Below, in pieces: positions 54,178 to 64,000 of a stretch of 64,000 bases of DNA. The notes under the pieces were generated by a model. That model saw nothing but the letters and a program-made list of their open reading frames with translations, did not search any database and was not told where the DNA came from. Both the position numbers and the translations under genes were made by a program. Each line of letters opens with the position of its first letter. Within the stretch, counting starts at the first letter, position 1. The stretch is from Acanthacorydalis orientalis (lineage: Eukaryota; Arthropoda; Insecta; Megaloptera; Corydalidae): contig CM068319.1 in the NCBI GenBank assembly GCA_034766995.1, forward strand, positions 18,687,422 through 18,751,421. Reading direction: 5' to 3'.

Positions 54178-54468
54178 ATGGACACTTCATTAATTGTACC
54201 CTACCATAAATATCAAAATTCTGTTCAAATACATCTAATTGTCTACATTAAATCATTATTAGTTTCTTTTTTTCAACAACAAACAGAAATATCGATTTCA
54301 GTTCAAATATTTTACATGAAATTCAATAAACGTCCTGTTCGGAATAACAACAAAAAAATACACGAGGACGAATATTTTTGTTGGATGATACGCGGAAGTA
54401 GATTAATTTACAAAATTGATAAAGGTCGACGGAGAGATGAATGTACGTTATACAACGGTACGAGTTAA
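54178..54468 (+). other. Unrecognised 96-codon ORF
   Basis: A true ATG opens 96 codons to TAA. The N-terminal half is mixed polar/hydrophobic (MDTSLIVPYHKYQNS). The C-terminal third is basic and charged (KKIHEDEYFCWMIRG, DKGRRRDE). No signal peptide, domain or repeat is evident and I recognise no family. It is the longest frame in the window that starts with ATG and is not explained by a transposon or TA repeat. The 3' half sits in a less AT-rich island. Chance ORF, exon or decayed repeat are all possible. Confidence 0.15.
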
Positions 54469-55368
54469 CGTATACTTACGTTCAGCTGGTTCGAACTCTA
54501 GCACATGCAATACGTTCAAATAATGATTCGTATGATGAATGTGCTCTCAGTGATTAATGAGCATGTCTGAATAATTAAATTAAAATTGTTTTTACGTTTG
54601 GTAGACGGCATGTAAATTGCACGGTTATATAATTTCATTCCAATATATTTTTTTTTGTAAAATATGTGTGTCTATTTTACTTATATATATACTCACTTAT
54701 ATATACATAACATATACATATATCTGATCGTAGAGTTGAACGTGTGATGAGAAAAACAATTTTATTTGAACAGGTTTATTAACCCTGCAGAAAGGTCTAC
54801 CGTATTCAGAGATACGAGGCAGAAATAAACTTTTTCTATTTGTTATCTAGTAAGATTTCTGAAGTTTTCGTTTTATTTTCTATTAGAACGTGTTTGCTTG
54901 ACATTTCCAGTGATATTTATATGAAATAAATTCTTATTAGTCAAGATATAATGTCGGTGGGAATAATTTTTAATTGAAATAATGTAAGTATATATTGTTA
55001 CAAGTAAAGAATAGAATTGTTTTGATAACTGTTTTCTTATATATATTTTTTTACTGTCAATAACCTTAAATTAAGATATTTTATTAAAATAAATAGATTT
55101 AATAAAATCTTTACCCTTAATATTAAACAAGAGTTACATTATGTTCTCATCAGAAAAAGACATACGAGAAAATTATAAAAGATACATTTTGAGTCATTTT
55201 TTTCAAGACCATATTAGCTTTAACTTTATTAATAAAATTAATTAGTAAATTCATATAATAAAATAGACAAAGTTGACTTTACCAAAATTAGATTTATACC
55301 TATCTTTATATAATAAAATAAATATAAATACTCAACCATTATTCTAAGACCCCGACACTAAAAATTAC

Positions 55369-55372
<4 letters not shown>

Positions 55373-55421
<49 letters not shown>
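55373..55421. repeat. (TA)n microsatellite
   Basis: About 49 bp of pure TA. Confidence 0.95.
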
Positions 55422-55425
<4 letters not shown>

Positions 55426-55438
55426 AATATATTCATAC

Positions 55439-55441
55439 ATG

Positions 55442-55490
<49 letters not shown>
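55439..55490. repeat. (CA)n-(TA)n microsatellite
   Basis: A short CACACA run then about 40 bp of TA. Confidence 0.94.
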
Positions 55491-56192
55491 CAAAAAAAGA
55501 GAGAAAAAAAGTAATTTTGTACCAATGTCGATCGTTTTCTAAGCTACTATTTGTTCACGTTTAAAAGTTAATCGAAAACATTCAACAGCAGAAGACACAA
55601 AAAATGGACGGAAACGGTAAATTACATTGCAAATAAGAAAAATGTTCTTGTAAGATTGTTTTGAAGGACAATTCTATTACTTCAAATGTCTAATTATGTT
55701 AAAAAAGAAATTATATCAATTTAATTCTAATATTTTCAAACATTCGTGTCATAATTATAATTTCTTATCATGTTTTTTTTTCTTTCATGGATATAAATAT
55801 AATCATAAATAATGAACGATGAGTAAAATACAAATGTAAACTATTTCAGAATATAGCTTTTCGAACTGAATAATATTTTCAATGAACAATTAGGGAACAT
55901 TTTTGGTCAAAGATTTTGTGTTTCTAAATGTATTAAATAGTTGATGAATAATTAGTTATCGTCATATTTTTATTTAAATGTTATTAATGACAGAATGAAG
56001 TATATATTTACTGTAAATCTGTTTATCAAAAAGTCGGAATAATTAAGAAGTAACTGAAAATATAAACAATACAATACAAGTTAACTTCATCAATTCCATA
56101 CACGGATTCACAAGAATTTACAATATAGGTACTACCTTGACCAAAAAGTTTTGGGAACATCCAACGTTAACGTTTTTTAACCGTTTCATCCC

Positions 56193-56320
56193 TATGAATC
56201 CATATATATGTTCTGAAAAATCGTTCACCATGACCTATGAACGCATATATGGGTTCGCACACAACCATTCAATTTGGTGTATGAACGCATATATGGATTC
56301 TACACCAATAATGCTTGTAT
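56193..56320 (+). repeat. Three degenerate 43-44-bp tandem repeats
   Basis: Units starting TATGAA(C/T)(G/C)CATATAT at 56193, 56236 and 56280; the second and third share TATGAACGCATATATGG. They lie within the mariner leader region. Confidence 0.7.
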
Positions 56321-56448
56321 GTCTAGATATAATAACAAAAAACATAACACGAATTATTTTGATATTTAATGATTAATATTAAATATTTTTTTGGATGATT
56401 TTTTATATTTTACAAAAATATCCATCATGCAGAATAGAGGATAGAGGA

Positions 56449-56500
56449 GGAAGTTTATTCGGATGAACTTCCATTTCGATTAACGGGGAAACATTTCCCC
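56449..56500. repeat. Two adjacent perfect hairpins
   Basis: GGAAGTT/AACTTCC (56449-56472, 10-nt loop) and GGGGAAA/TTTCCCC (56485-56500, 2-nt spacer). They lie in a less AT-rich block flanked by TGCAG words (56428-56432 and 56507-56511). Confidence 0.7.
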
Positions 56501-57016
56501 TCGTCCTGCAGAACTAAAATAATAATAAACGTCATTCACGGCGAAGATGTGTTGTTGCACAAGACATAATATTAGGACTGATTTGCGCTATGAATGCAAA
56601 AAATGTAACATTGGTCCATGTATTGAATCCTGTTTCGAAATTTACCATACAAAACAAGATTATTAAATTTCCGAGTTAAAAGATATAATTTACTATTTTT
56701 AATGTGGATTATGATATAAATGTTTAATGAAATAAATGATTCAATGAGTTAAAGTTTTTGCACTTCACTTTTCAAATTATTTCAGGTACAATCAATATGC
56801 GTTGCATCGAACTTATTCAACTCAACGTGCGCTTATCATAAAAAGTAGGCAGTCCACAGCTAAATCTTTACTTCGCACAACTCAGGGCTGAAAGGATTTA
56901 ATGATAACGTTTATAATCATACTACTGTAGTCTATATCAAAAATTATTGCAGGTCCCAAATCAATCGTGAACAGCTGATGTTTTTGTTGTGTTTGGTATA
57001 TTCGGAAAATTTTACT

Positions 57017-57735
57017 ATGTCTAAATTTATCGAGCAATGAGTTTGTATTAAATTTTGCATCGAAAGCGAAGATACGTTTAAAATGGAAAAAAAACATTTT
57101 CAGATGAGTGGTTATTAAATTAATTATTAATCGCAGCAGGACTTGTGCCAAGAATGCTAAATTTCGAGCAAAAACAGTGTCTCAAAGATATTCCTACCGA
57201 GTTGATGCCTGAAGCATCTAACGATCCCATGTTCATGAAATATATCATAATTGGAGATGAGATTTGGGTGTGTGGATTTGACATCGAAACAAAGCAGCAA
57301 GCGTCTGAATGGGGTACTAAAGTTGAACCGAGACCGAAAAGAGAGCATCAAAGTCGATCAAAGAGCAAGGTTTTCTCGACTGTTTTCTTCGATTAACATG
57401 GTGTGGTCCATAAAGAATTTCTTACAAAGGGTCAAACAATCAATAAGGAATATTACTTAGGTGTTATAATGCGTTTGTGTGAAGTGATCCGCAAACATCA
57501 ACCGGAAATGTAAGCAAACAATTCGTGCATTTTACATCACGATTATATGCTTGCTTACACTTCAATATTTCTTTGTGATTTTTTGGTCAAAATCTGGACT
57601 AAGATCATCCCTCAAGCATCTTATTTGCCTGACCAAGCCCCGTGTGATTTTTTCCTATTCGACAAACTCAAACTAGAGCATTCCGTTTTGACTCAGTTGA
57701 GTCTATTAAGAAAAATTCGCTGGATAATCTGAAGG
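57017..57735 (+). pseudogene. Mariner transposase pseudogene, DNA-binding region deleted
   Basis: ATG at 57017 starts MSKFIEQ, then an in-frame TGA (57038-57040) and VCIKFC, the usual N-terminus of this lineage. After about 30 codons similarity jumps to LVPRMLNFEQKQ (57141 on), so most of the helix-turn-helix region is missing. The catalytic part is well kept. The first Asp is in GDEIW (57256-57258), the second in LHHDY (57541-57543; normally HHDNAPAHTS), and the third in APCDFFLF (57646-57648), 34 residues after the second. Nonsense codons are TAA at 57394-57396 (in FFD-) and TAA at 57511-57513 (normally Trp). A frameshift follows KLKLEH, after which the expected I-K-N-S-L segment lies in another frame. 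Nonfunctional. Confidence 0.9.
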
Positions 57736-58395
57736 GCATACCGCCAATAGACAACCAACCGATGTATGATTAGTTGAATCGTTAACTTATGTTAACGATT
57801 GAGTAATAAGATCATTATTGCAAGCGATGGAGAAAATTCTGAATATAACAAAATAAATTTCGATGAATAATAAAATATCCTGCGTTTTATTTAAAAACTC
57901 CTGGAACTTTTTGATCAAGGTAGTATACTGTAACAAAAAAGGGATTAAGAGATATGAAATATTCAAAAGACCATCGATGGAAATTTCGAAATTTCATTCA
58001 AACTTAAAATTCGTTATACATAAAACAACGATGGCAAAACTGTTCGGTAACTTTGTCATTCATCCTTCCAGTCATTTATTATCAACGTCATCATCATTAT
58101 TGTCGTTATAATTATGGTCTCTTCATCTTGTTCTTGGTTTGTTCCGTAACACGAACGGTATACGTATAAACCGTTAAGCCGTTACACATATACGTGCATT
58201 CGTGCTAACTTAACAGTAGTTGTCGACTGCTTGATGTAATATTCAGTGTGCACGGTACAAACTTCAGAATCAGATTTCTCATTACTACTAGGTATTAACA
58301 AATGCATAATTTATACAGTAAATTTTCGCATACTTAGCGCATTGAGTGGACTTCATCATCATCACTGGCCCCTTTATTCATTATATTCATATATA

Positions 58396-58398
58396 CAT

Positions 58399-58494
<96 letters not shown>
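58396..58494. repeat. (CA)n-(TA)n compound microsatellite
   Basis: About 22 bp of CA then about 75 bp of TA with TGTA interruptions. Confidence 0.94.
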
Positions 58495-58495
<1 letters not shown>

Positions 58496-59392
58496 ACGGT
58501 AATAATTGTTTGAGAAACATTCATATTATATGAGCTTAAAAGTTCTACATTCATTCGTATTTGATTTTGTTTCAGATTCGCGTATACGCTCGAACTCTGC
58601 GATTGTTTGAACGAAAAAGTTTCTTTTGTATTAGGGATTTGTTATTTTTTCATCCTGTTCTTTCAGTATACAAAATTTGTTTTAGCATAAATTTTATTAT
58701 ATTTTTACACAGAGTAATGGCTGCAAAAATACAATATGCGAATATCAAATTGAAAAGAGTTATATATTTTACCTTAACTTATATTCAATTTATGTGTTTC
58801 CAGCTTAGAAGTAAATATAAATTGTTCGTTTTAAGTACAAATAATTTATATAGAATATGAAAATGATTTATGTAGAATAAAGAATAATTTAAAAGCAAAT
58901 AAAGAAATTCAAATTGATATGCGATTGAATAGCTGTTGATTAATATGCTATGAATATTGATTTGTCAAATTTATGATTTTATATTAAATTTAAAAACAGA
59001 TTTTTTACATGTTTATCCACATATTTAAAAAAATAAACAAACATATAATTGGTTTTTTCGTCTAGTAAAATACATTGTATTGTGTTTCGTTCGGATAATT
59101 GAGTTATTTTAAAATTTTTTGATTACTTAGTTGCTAAATTTATTTCATAAACAGAAATCAATTAGAAATTATAATAAATATTTAATTGTGAAGGCACAAT
59201 CAACTTTTATTTGAGTATAAAATTGAAAGTTAAAAGTTTATAGTATTTAAAATTGTACTAAAATAATTATACAGTTTCTGTTAATGAAGTTTACAATTTA
59301 GTACGATATTCAGTAAAAAAATATAGTAATTAAAACAAATTGGTTAAGAGGAAACATCATTGAATATTATAGTTTTATCATAATGATTACGA

Positions 59393-59451
59393 GAGCTAAT
59401 GACCTTACTTTTCAAAGCGCCCTTAAACCCCAAATATCCAACCAACCACCA
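59393..59451 (+). repeat. Dispersed repeat with GCTAATGACCTTA core, copy 2
   Basis: GAGCTAATGACCTTACTTTT, then AAAGCGCCCTTAAACCCCAA and CCAACCAAC. Collinear with 52937-52998 (same core, same ...CTTAA... spacing and CCAAC end). Confidence 0.55.
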
Positions 59452-60849
59452 TACTGACAATCACTTTCACACATAAAACACTGCTCACATGCCACAGTAA
59501 ATATTTATTGTCGAAATGTTTACTGTTTACTTTGATTTCAATTTATATGGAACTGAAAAATCTTTTATCTCCCATCTCAGATTATAAGATCACTTTATTC
59601 TCCGAAGATGATGTTTACAGTATCAATATATGCATAAGATAAAATCACTATACGCAATAAGGAATTGCTAAGCAATAAGAAAAAAGTTGTAAAGCTTGTT
59701 TTATATATAACAATAATTGTGAAGTAAAGGGTGAAAATATATGTTTAATTTCATTTCACTATATTAAAATTTATCCAAGTTCTATAGTCAATTTACTTGC
59801 TTTTAAATTAGCAATTCTGTTTCAATAAGCTTTGTGTTGCTTATTTTTGATAAAATCTTATAATATTTTTTGCCTTTCCATTTACTTATGAACAACTTGT
59901 TAACTTATGTGTTTTAACGCAAATATAAATTTACGAATTTTGAATTCTTATATATATATATATATATAATGTAGAAATAAAAAGAAAAGTAAATAATTTT
60001 AATTGCTTATGATCGAATCATCTTCTATATAAGCAAACATGTCAATAATAGAAATTATTGGTTAAAAATCAAAAAATGTAAACAGCCATTAGGAAAAACT
60101 AAGAAAAGATGGAATAAATAAAATTATTTTTTTTCTTAAAAATTGTTAGAAGACTGTAATGTTCAAATTAAAAGAAATTAGAATATAGAACTGATCGTCA
60201 AATAATTAAAATGATTATATTATCCAAACATTACATGAAAAAACATAAATCGAAAAAGTTCGTCCTGTTTTCATATATTTCAGTAGGTAAAACCAATACA
60301 AAATGTTTTCATAGAATTTCATGAATTTTACAAAAAAAAATTCATTCTTTGCAGAGTCTGAATAAATATAAAGCTTCTGTCGTTAACTTTTAAATCTTAT
60401 TTGCATGTATGAAGATAGATGTGTGTGTAAATAATTGATAACAAATTGACTCTAAAGTATGCTACTATAAAATTTTATCGAAGTTCTGTATCACTTTTCT
60501 TGAATATTTCTCATCAACGATAAATATAACGTTTAACTATACAAATATGAAACTAGAGAGCAGATAACGACACCATTAGTAACTTGCTGTAGATAATATT
60601 AACATTTATGATTATTTCGTTACTGAATCGTCTGTTAAGTTAAAATTCATTCGTACTGTACGATTAAATTAAATGGTTGGTATGTATGATGATGCAAACT
60701 TCTAATTACATTCATATTCGATCAAAATGAGGAAACCAAGATAATATATCCGTGTGGTTTTCTTGAACGATAAACTATAATTGTGTACGACACTTTTACG
60801 CTTTCCTCTTGACGAGAAGTTCTGTCACTTTCACCAATTATAAGTAATA

Positions 60850-60850
<1 letters not shown>

Positions 60851-60907
<57 letters not shown>

Positions 60908-60922
60908 GAAGAGAGAGAGAGA
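60851..60922. repeat. (TA)n-(GA)n microsatellite
   Basis: About 54 bp of TA, then CAGGA and a GA run. Confidence 0.94.
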
Positions 60923-61079
60923 AAGATTCATGACATTTTAACTAGAAAATATATTTTTACTTTCGAAAAACAAAAACATTCGTAACGATATAAAACATGA
61001 AAAAGTTTATAAATTATACAAAATTACTTTTATAACTTTACAAAAGATAAAGTTTATTTAATAATACATATACCTAAAC

Positions 61080-61080
<1 letters not shown>

Positions 61081-61115
<35 letters not shown>
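61081..61115. repeat. (TA)n microsatellite
   Basis: About 33 bp of TA just before direct repeat copy 1. Confidence 0.93.
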
Positions 61116-61117
<2 letters not shown>

Positions 61118-61120
61118 TGT

Positions 61121-61300
61121 ATACATTGTATAGCAAAAAATCTGTAATTTAAATGTCTTTTATTGTTTTGAGTGCTTTCCAAGAAAACAGATGTCATGAA
61201 AAGTATTAATATATAATTGTTTTATAAATATCTGTGATATCATTTTTCATGGAATACGTTATTACTTATTATCGTATTACTTACTATTTATAGTATGAAT

Positions 61301-61303
<3 letters not shown>
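61121..61303 (+). repeat. 182-bp direct repeat, copy 1
   Basis: Matches 62867-63048 in the same orientation with roughly 15 differences (starts ATACATTGTATAGCAAAAAA, ends ATGAATCTT). It stops exactly where the TA tract at 61304 begins. Not LTR-like: no TG..CA ends. Confidence 0.9.

Positions 61304-61376
<73 letters not shown>
61304..61376. repeat. (TA)n tract abutting retrotransposon fragment
   Basis: About 73 bp of pure TA lying between direct repeat copy 1 and the first codon of the reverse-transcriptase fragment. Confidence 0.95.
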
Positions 61377-61377
<1 letters not shown>

Positions 61378-61380
<3 letters not shown>

Positions 61381-62055
61381 ATTGGCAAAACCAAATATTT
61401 ATGCGTAGGAGGAACTGCAACTACGGAATTAGAATTGGACAATGATGAAAAAATATCAGCCTGTGAGGTATACAACTACTTGGGAGTGAAACTTAATTGG
61501 AAAAGTAAAGACTCAATGGAAATACGAGAAAAAATCGCACAAGGTAAAAGAGCTATTAGCAAATTAAATAGTATTTGGTGGAGCCCCACAATATCGAAAC
61601 AACGAAAATGGCAGATTTACCAGACAGTGGTTAAAAGTACAACCTTATATGGAGCGGAGGCATGGTCAGCAACAGAGGAGGATAAAAGACGAATTGCGGC
61701 CATGGAATTGGATGCTCTAAGAAGAACCTGTCGAATATCAAGAAGAGATCGAATTAGAAACGAAAGGATTAAGCAATTAATGGGCGTAGAAGACAAAGTC
61801 ATTAAAGACATTGAGCGGAAACAACTCACCTGGTACAGCCATGTCAAGAGAATGACCGATACAAGACTGGTTAAGCAAGCGATGGAGTATTTACCTCTGG
61901 AACGACGGAAACGAGGTCGCCCACGGAGACCTTGGAGCGAAGGAATCCGTAAATTGAACAGGGAGTGAGAATTGGACGAACAGCTGTGCCGAGATAGAAA
62001 TGAATGGAGGAAAAAGTTGAAAGCGGAAAACGTCGACAGACTCTACAAACCGCAT
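61378..62055 (+). pseudogene. Non-LTR retrotransposon reverse transcriptase, C-terminal fragment
   Basis: The frame is open from the end of the TA tract (stop at 61375-61377), reading NIGKTKYLCVGGTATTELEL, then YNYLGVKLNW, QIYQTVVKSTTLYGAEAWS and ISRRDRIRNERIKQLMG. It goes on to RKQLTWYSHVKRM and a basic KRGRPRRPW motif. This order is the thumb/connection end of insect endonuclease-reverse transcriptase polyproteins (LINEs, RTE/CR1-like clade). TGA at 61966-61968 probably replaces a Trp, since the same frame continues ELDEQLCRDRNEWRKKLKAE for about 30 residues up to another TA tract. There is no true ATG. Catalytic palm motifs (such as YADD) and the endonuclease are missing: a 5'-truncated dead copy, typical of LINE insertion. 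Confidence 0.88.
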
Positions 62056-62058
62056 ATA

Positions 62059-62061
62059 ATA

Positions 62062-62092
<31 letters not shown>

Positions 62093-62096
62093 TATG
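62059..62096. repeat. (TA)n at 3' end of retrotransposon fragment
   Basis: AATAATATA leading into TA with one TGTA interruption. Some non-LTR elements end in short microsatellites, so this may be the element's own tail. Confidence 0.9.
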
Positions 62097-62519
62097 TAAA
62101 TATATAAACAATTGTAATCTTATAAAACAAAATCTAATTTACGAAAGACATAGAAACATAATAAAACAAATTTCGTTATAGTGCATTTATTGGAATCTTC
62201 ACAGTTTATTATGTGAAATAAACAAACGTAGGAAATAATATGAATTTATAGTAAAGATACACAATATATATATATATATATATAAATGGTGTATCATTTT
62301 TATGATGTGGTTTTTATTACACATATTCAGCGCAGAGGAAAATATCTTTACAGTTTCGGTTATATTTCACGAGTAATCATTAATTTTCATTTTCTTCTGA
62401 TCTTTTCATACGGCGCACTGACATAATGTTCTTCAAATATATCTGTCTTTCGTGAAAACCAAATAAATATCTTTACCACTGTACTATTTGAAAAAAAATA
62501 ATTTTCTCAGGTACATATA

Positions 62520-62557
<38 letters not shown>

Positions 62558-62866
62558 TATAAAAGTCTGTTTCTACGTGCCAACATATGTAAAAATAAAT
62601 AAAGAGAATATAAATGATAATTTCTTGTGTTTATACATATTTAAAACTTAAAATTAAAGTAGAATATATGAATCGTCAATTTTTTACTTTAAGTATGTTT
62701 TTATTTACAAAATTTACAAGCAAATTTTATGAAACAGTCACAATAAAAGAACATTTTGACAAATGAAGACACTTGACACTGTCTTGTACTTAATTACATA
62801 AATGAAAATAAAGTAATTTTCATTTTTGTTACATTTTTTTAGTGTAATAGAAGTGTTACGTCTTTT
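62097..62866. other. AT-rich intergenic stretch
   Basis: No recognisable gene; small TA tracts at 62264 and 62527. Confidence 0.6.
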
Positions 62867-63048
62867 ATACATTGTATAGCAAAAAATCTGCAATGTAAAT
62901 GTCTTTTATTGTTTTGAGTACTTTCCAAGAAAACAGATGTCATGAAAAGTACTAATATATAATTGTCTTATAAAAATATGTGATGACATTTTCACGGAAT
63001 ATGTTATTACTTAATATCGTACTACTTACTATTTATAGTACGAATCTT
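62867..63048 (+). repeat. 182-bp direct repeat, copy 2
   Basis: Partner of 61121-61303. After the shared GAATCTT it continues into a T-run, not a TA tract. Confidence 0.9.
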
Positions 63049-63692
63049 TTTTTTACAGTAAACAATTTTAAGATATTTGGACGGCATGGTAATTAAATAT
63101 ACGTAATAATTTTAAATTAAAAATAAAAATTAATGGTTGAGTTTAATTTTCGTGTTATATTTTCGTTAACTTGACAGATCTACTCAAAAATTAAATAACT
63201 CACAATAGTAACAACTTATTTTTTTGAAAAGAAAAAGTAGATACTTTATTTAATACAATTGTTACTTTAAAATATTTTCTGCTGTTCAAGATTACTTCTT
63301 CAAAATTTTATCTATATAGATAGAAAAAGACAGATTTTGTTTAATTCCCATAAAAAAAATAAAATAGAAAATATTAATTAGTAGCAACTTTAAATAAATT
63401 TGATGCCTTTATACATCTTTTTTACAACTCCTCATACTATTTTATATCGATCGAGTTAGGTTTTATTCACTGTTTTTATTCTGCACATTAATATTCAGTT
63501 TGATGATTTTCAAACTGAATACACTTATGTCCTTTAAGTATACAAAGCTAACTGCTACAGAATCAGATTGTCAATAGAACTGTACCTCTCATGAGAACTG
63601 ATGGTGTTTTACTTTTATTTTCATTGCAATTTGAAATAGGCAAATTAAAACCAGTTTGAGTCCATACATTTATAAGTTGATGTAAACATGAA

Positions 63693-63757
<65 letters not shown>

Positions 63758-64000
63758 TTGTATGTCAATTAATTTGACTTTTGTGAAATTCAAATAAAAA
63801 TATATAAAAACATGATATAAAAATCCAACTCACATCATCTCTCATATGTTAAGACATAGATAATAATATATTTTGATGAAAATTGATATAAATGAAGAAT
63901 ATACAATTAAAATATTCAGTATATAAAGAGTAAAATATCTTTAGAGTGTAAGGTGAAATATAAGGAAAAACGGTTATATATGAACAGACATTAAGTTACT
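63049..64000. other. AT-rich intergenic stretch
   Basis: No recognisable gene; one TA tract at 63699-63752. Near 63490-63520 CAGTTTGATGATTTTCAAACTG forms a short inverted repeat. Confidence 0.6.
63699..63752. repeat. (TG)n-(TA)n microsatellite
   Basis: Short GTGTGTG then about 52 bp of TA. Confidence 0.95.

Larger units (their letters stand above)
52999..56131. other. AT-rich intergenic stretch
   Basis: No recognisable gene apart from an unassigned 96-codon frame (54178-54468). TA tracts lie at 53779, 55373 and 55439. A less AT-rich island lies at 54340-54650. Confidence 0.55.
56132..57923 (+). mobile_element. Mariner element with both ends and enlarged leader
   Basis: Left end CTACCTTGACCAAAAAGTTT (from 56132) and right end, as reverse complement from 57923, CTACCTTGATCAAAAAGTTC. 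TA flanks both (56130-56131 and 57924-57925). At 1792 bp it is about 0.5 kb longer than a normal mariner. About 885 bp separate the left end from the transposase start (57017), several times the usual leader, so an insertion there is inferred. It contains three ~43-bp repeats and two perfect short hairpins. The transposase also lost most of its DNA-binding region. Confidence 0.85.
57926..61080. other. Intergenic stretch
   Basis: No recognisable gene. 58030-58370 is a less AT-rich island. TA tracts lie at 58397 and 60851. A dispersed repeat copy is at 59393-59451. Unassigned frames at 58561-58860 and elsewhere show no family resemblance. Confidence 0.55.

Noticed and set aside
61121..63048. 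Direct repeats as LTRs of an LTR retrotransposon
   Set aside because: Ends are not TG..CA, there is no primer-binding site or polypurine tract, and the enclosed reverse transcriptase is of the non-LTR type.

Overview
The window looks like gene-poor nuclear DNA from an arthropod, most likely an insect. It is very AT-rich, it is broken about once per kilobase by long (TA)n microsatellites, and the only recognisable protein-coding sequence is decayed transposable-element DNA: at least six Tc1/mariner-superfamily copies plus one non-LTR retrotransposon fragment. I see no intact host gene, no rRNA or tRNA gene, no CRISPR array and no prokaryotic operon structure. Ribosome-binding sites and operons do not apply. 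Species cannot be told from the sequence; the variety of mariner lineages fits many insect orders, Hymenoptera and Hemiptera among them.

Layout. 1-6.7 kb: AT-rich intergenic DNA with TA tracts. 6.72-6.81 kb: a GC-rich, cruciform-forming patch unlike its surroundings. 10.54-10.86 kb: minus-strand mariner transposase fragment. 12.91-13.58 kb: internally deleted mariner (cecropia/SETMAR-type DNA-binding domain) whose 3' terminal repeat is duplicated around a TA tract. 16.06-17.33 kb: near full-length dead mariner of another lineage, sitting inside a (TA)n tract. 20.46, 25.03 and 30.91 kb: three different foldback/hairpin sequences. 31.01-31.59 kb: heavily decayed minus-strand cecropia-type mariner recognised only by joining frames. 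36.86 and 40.99 kb: two copies of a ~338-bp repeat. 38.93-39.66 kb: a MITE-like element with 34-bp terminal inverted repeats and a TTA target duplication. 48.6-48.97 kb: 5'-truncated mariner. 52.9 and 59.4 kb: two copies of a dispersed ~60-bp repeat. 56.13-57.92 kb: mariner with both ends, an apparent insertion in its leader and a deleted DNA-binding domain, but correctly spaced catalytic aspartates. 61.4-62.06 kb: C-terminal part of a non-LTR retrotransposon reverse transcriptase, lying between two copies of a 182-bp direct repeat (61.1 and 62.9 kb).

The parts do not work together as a pathway. The region reads as an intergenic tract or a very long intron that has collected TA-targeting transposons and TA repeats. 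Several elements abut TA tracts, which fits mariner's TA target preference. A few less AT-rich islands (for example 24.65-24.90, 27.83-28.01, 34.18-34.64, 47.93-48.27, 51.66-51.99 kb) are the best places to look for conserved regulatory DNA or unrecognised exons. Other short TA tracts not listed separately lie near 1145, 4210, 7466, 18393, 21743, 25530, 28013, 29649, 30270, 32163, 33733, 38110, 51374, 53779, 59950, 62264 and 62527.
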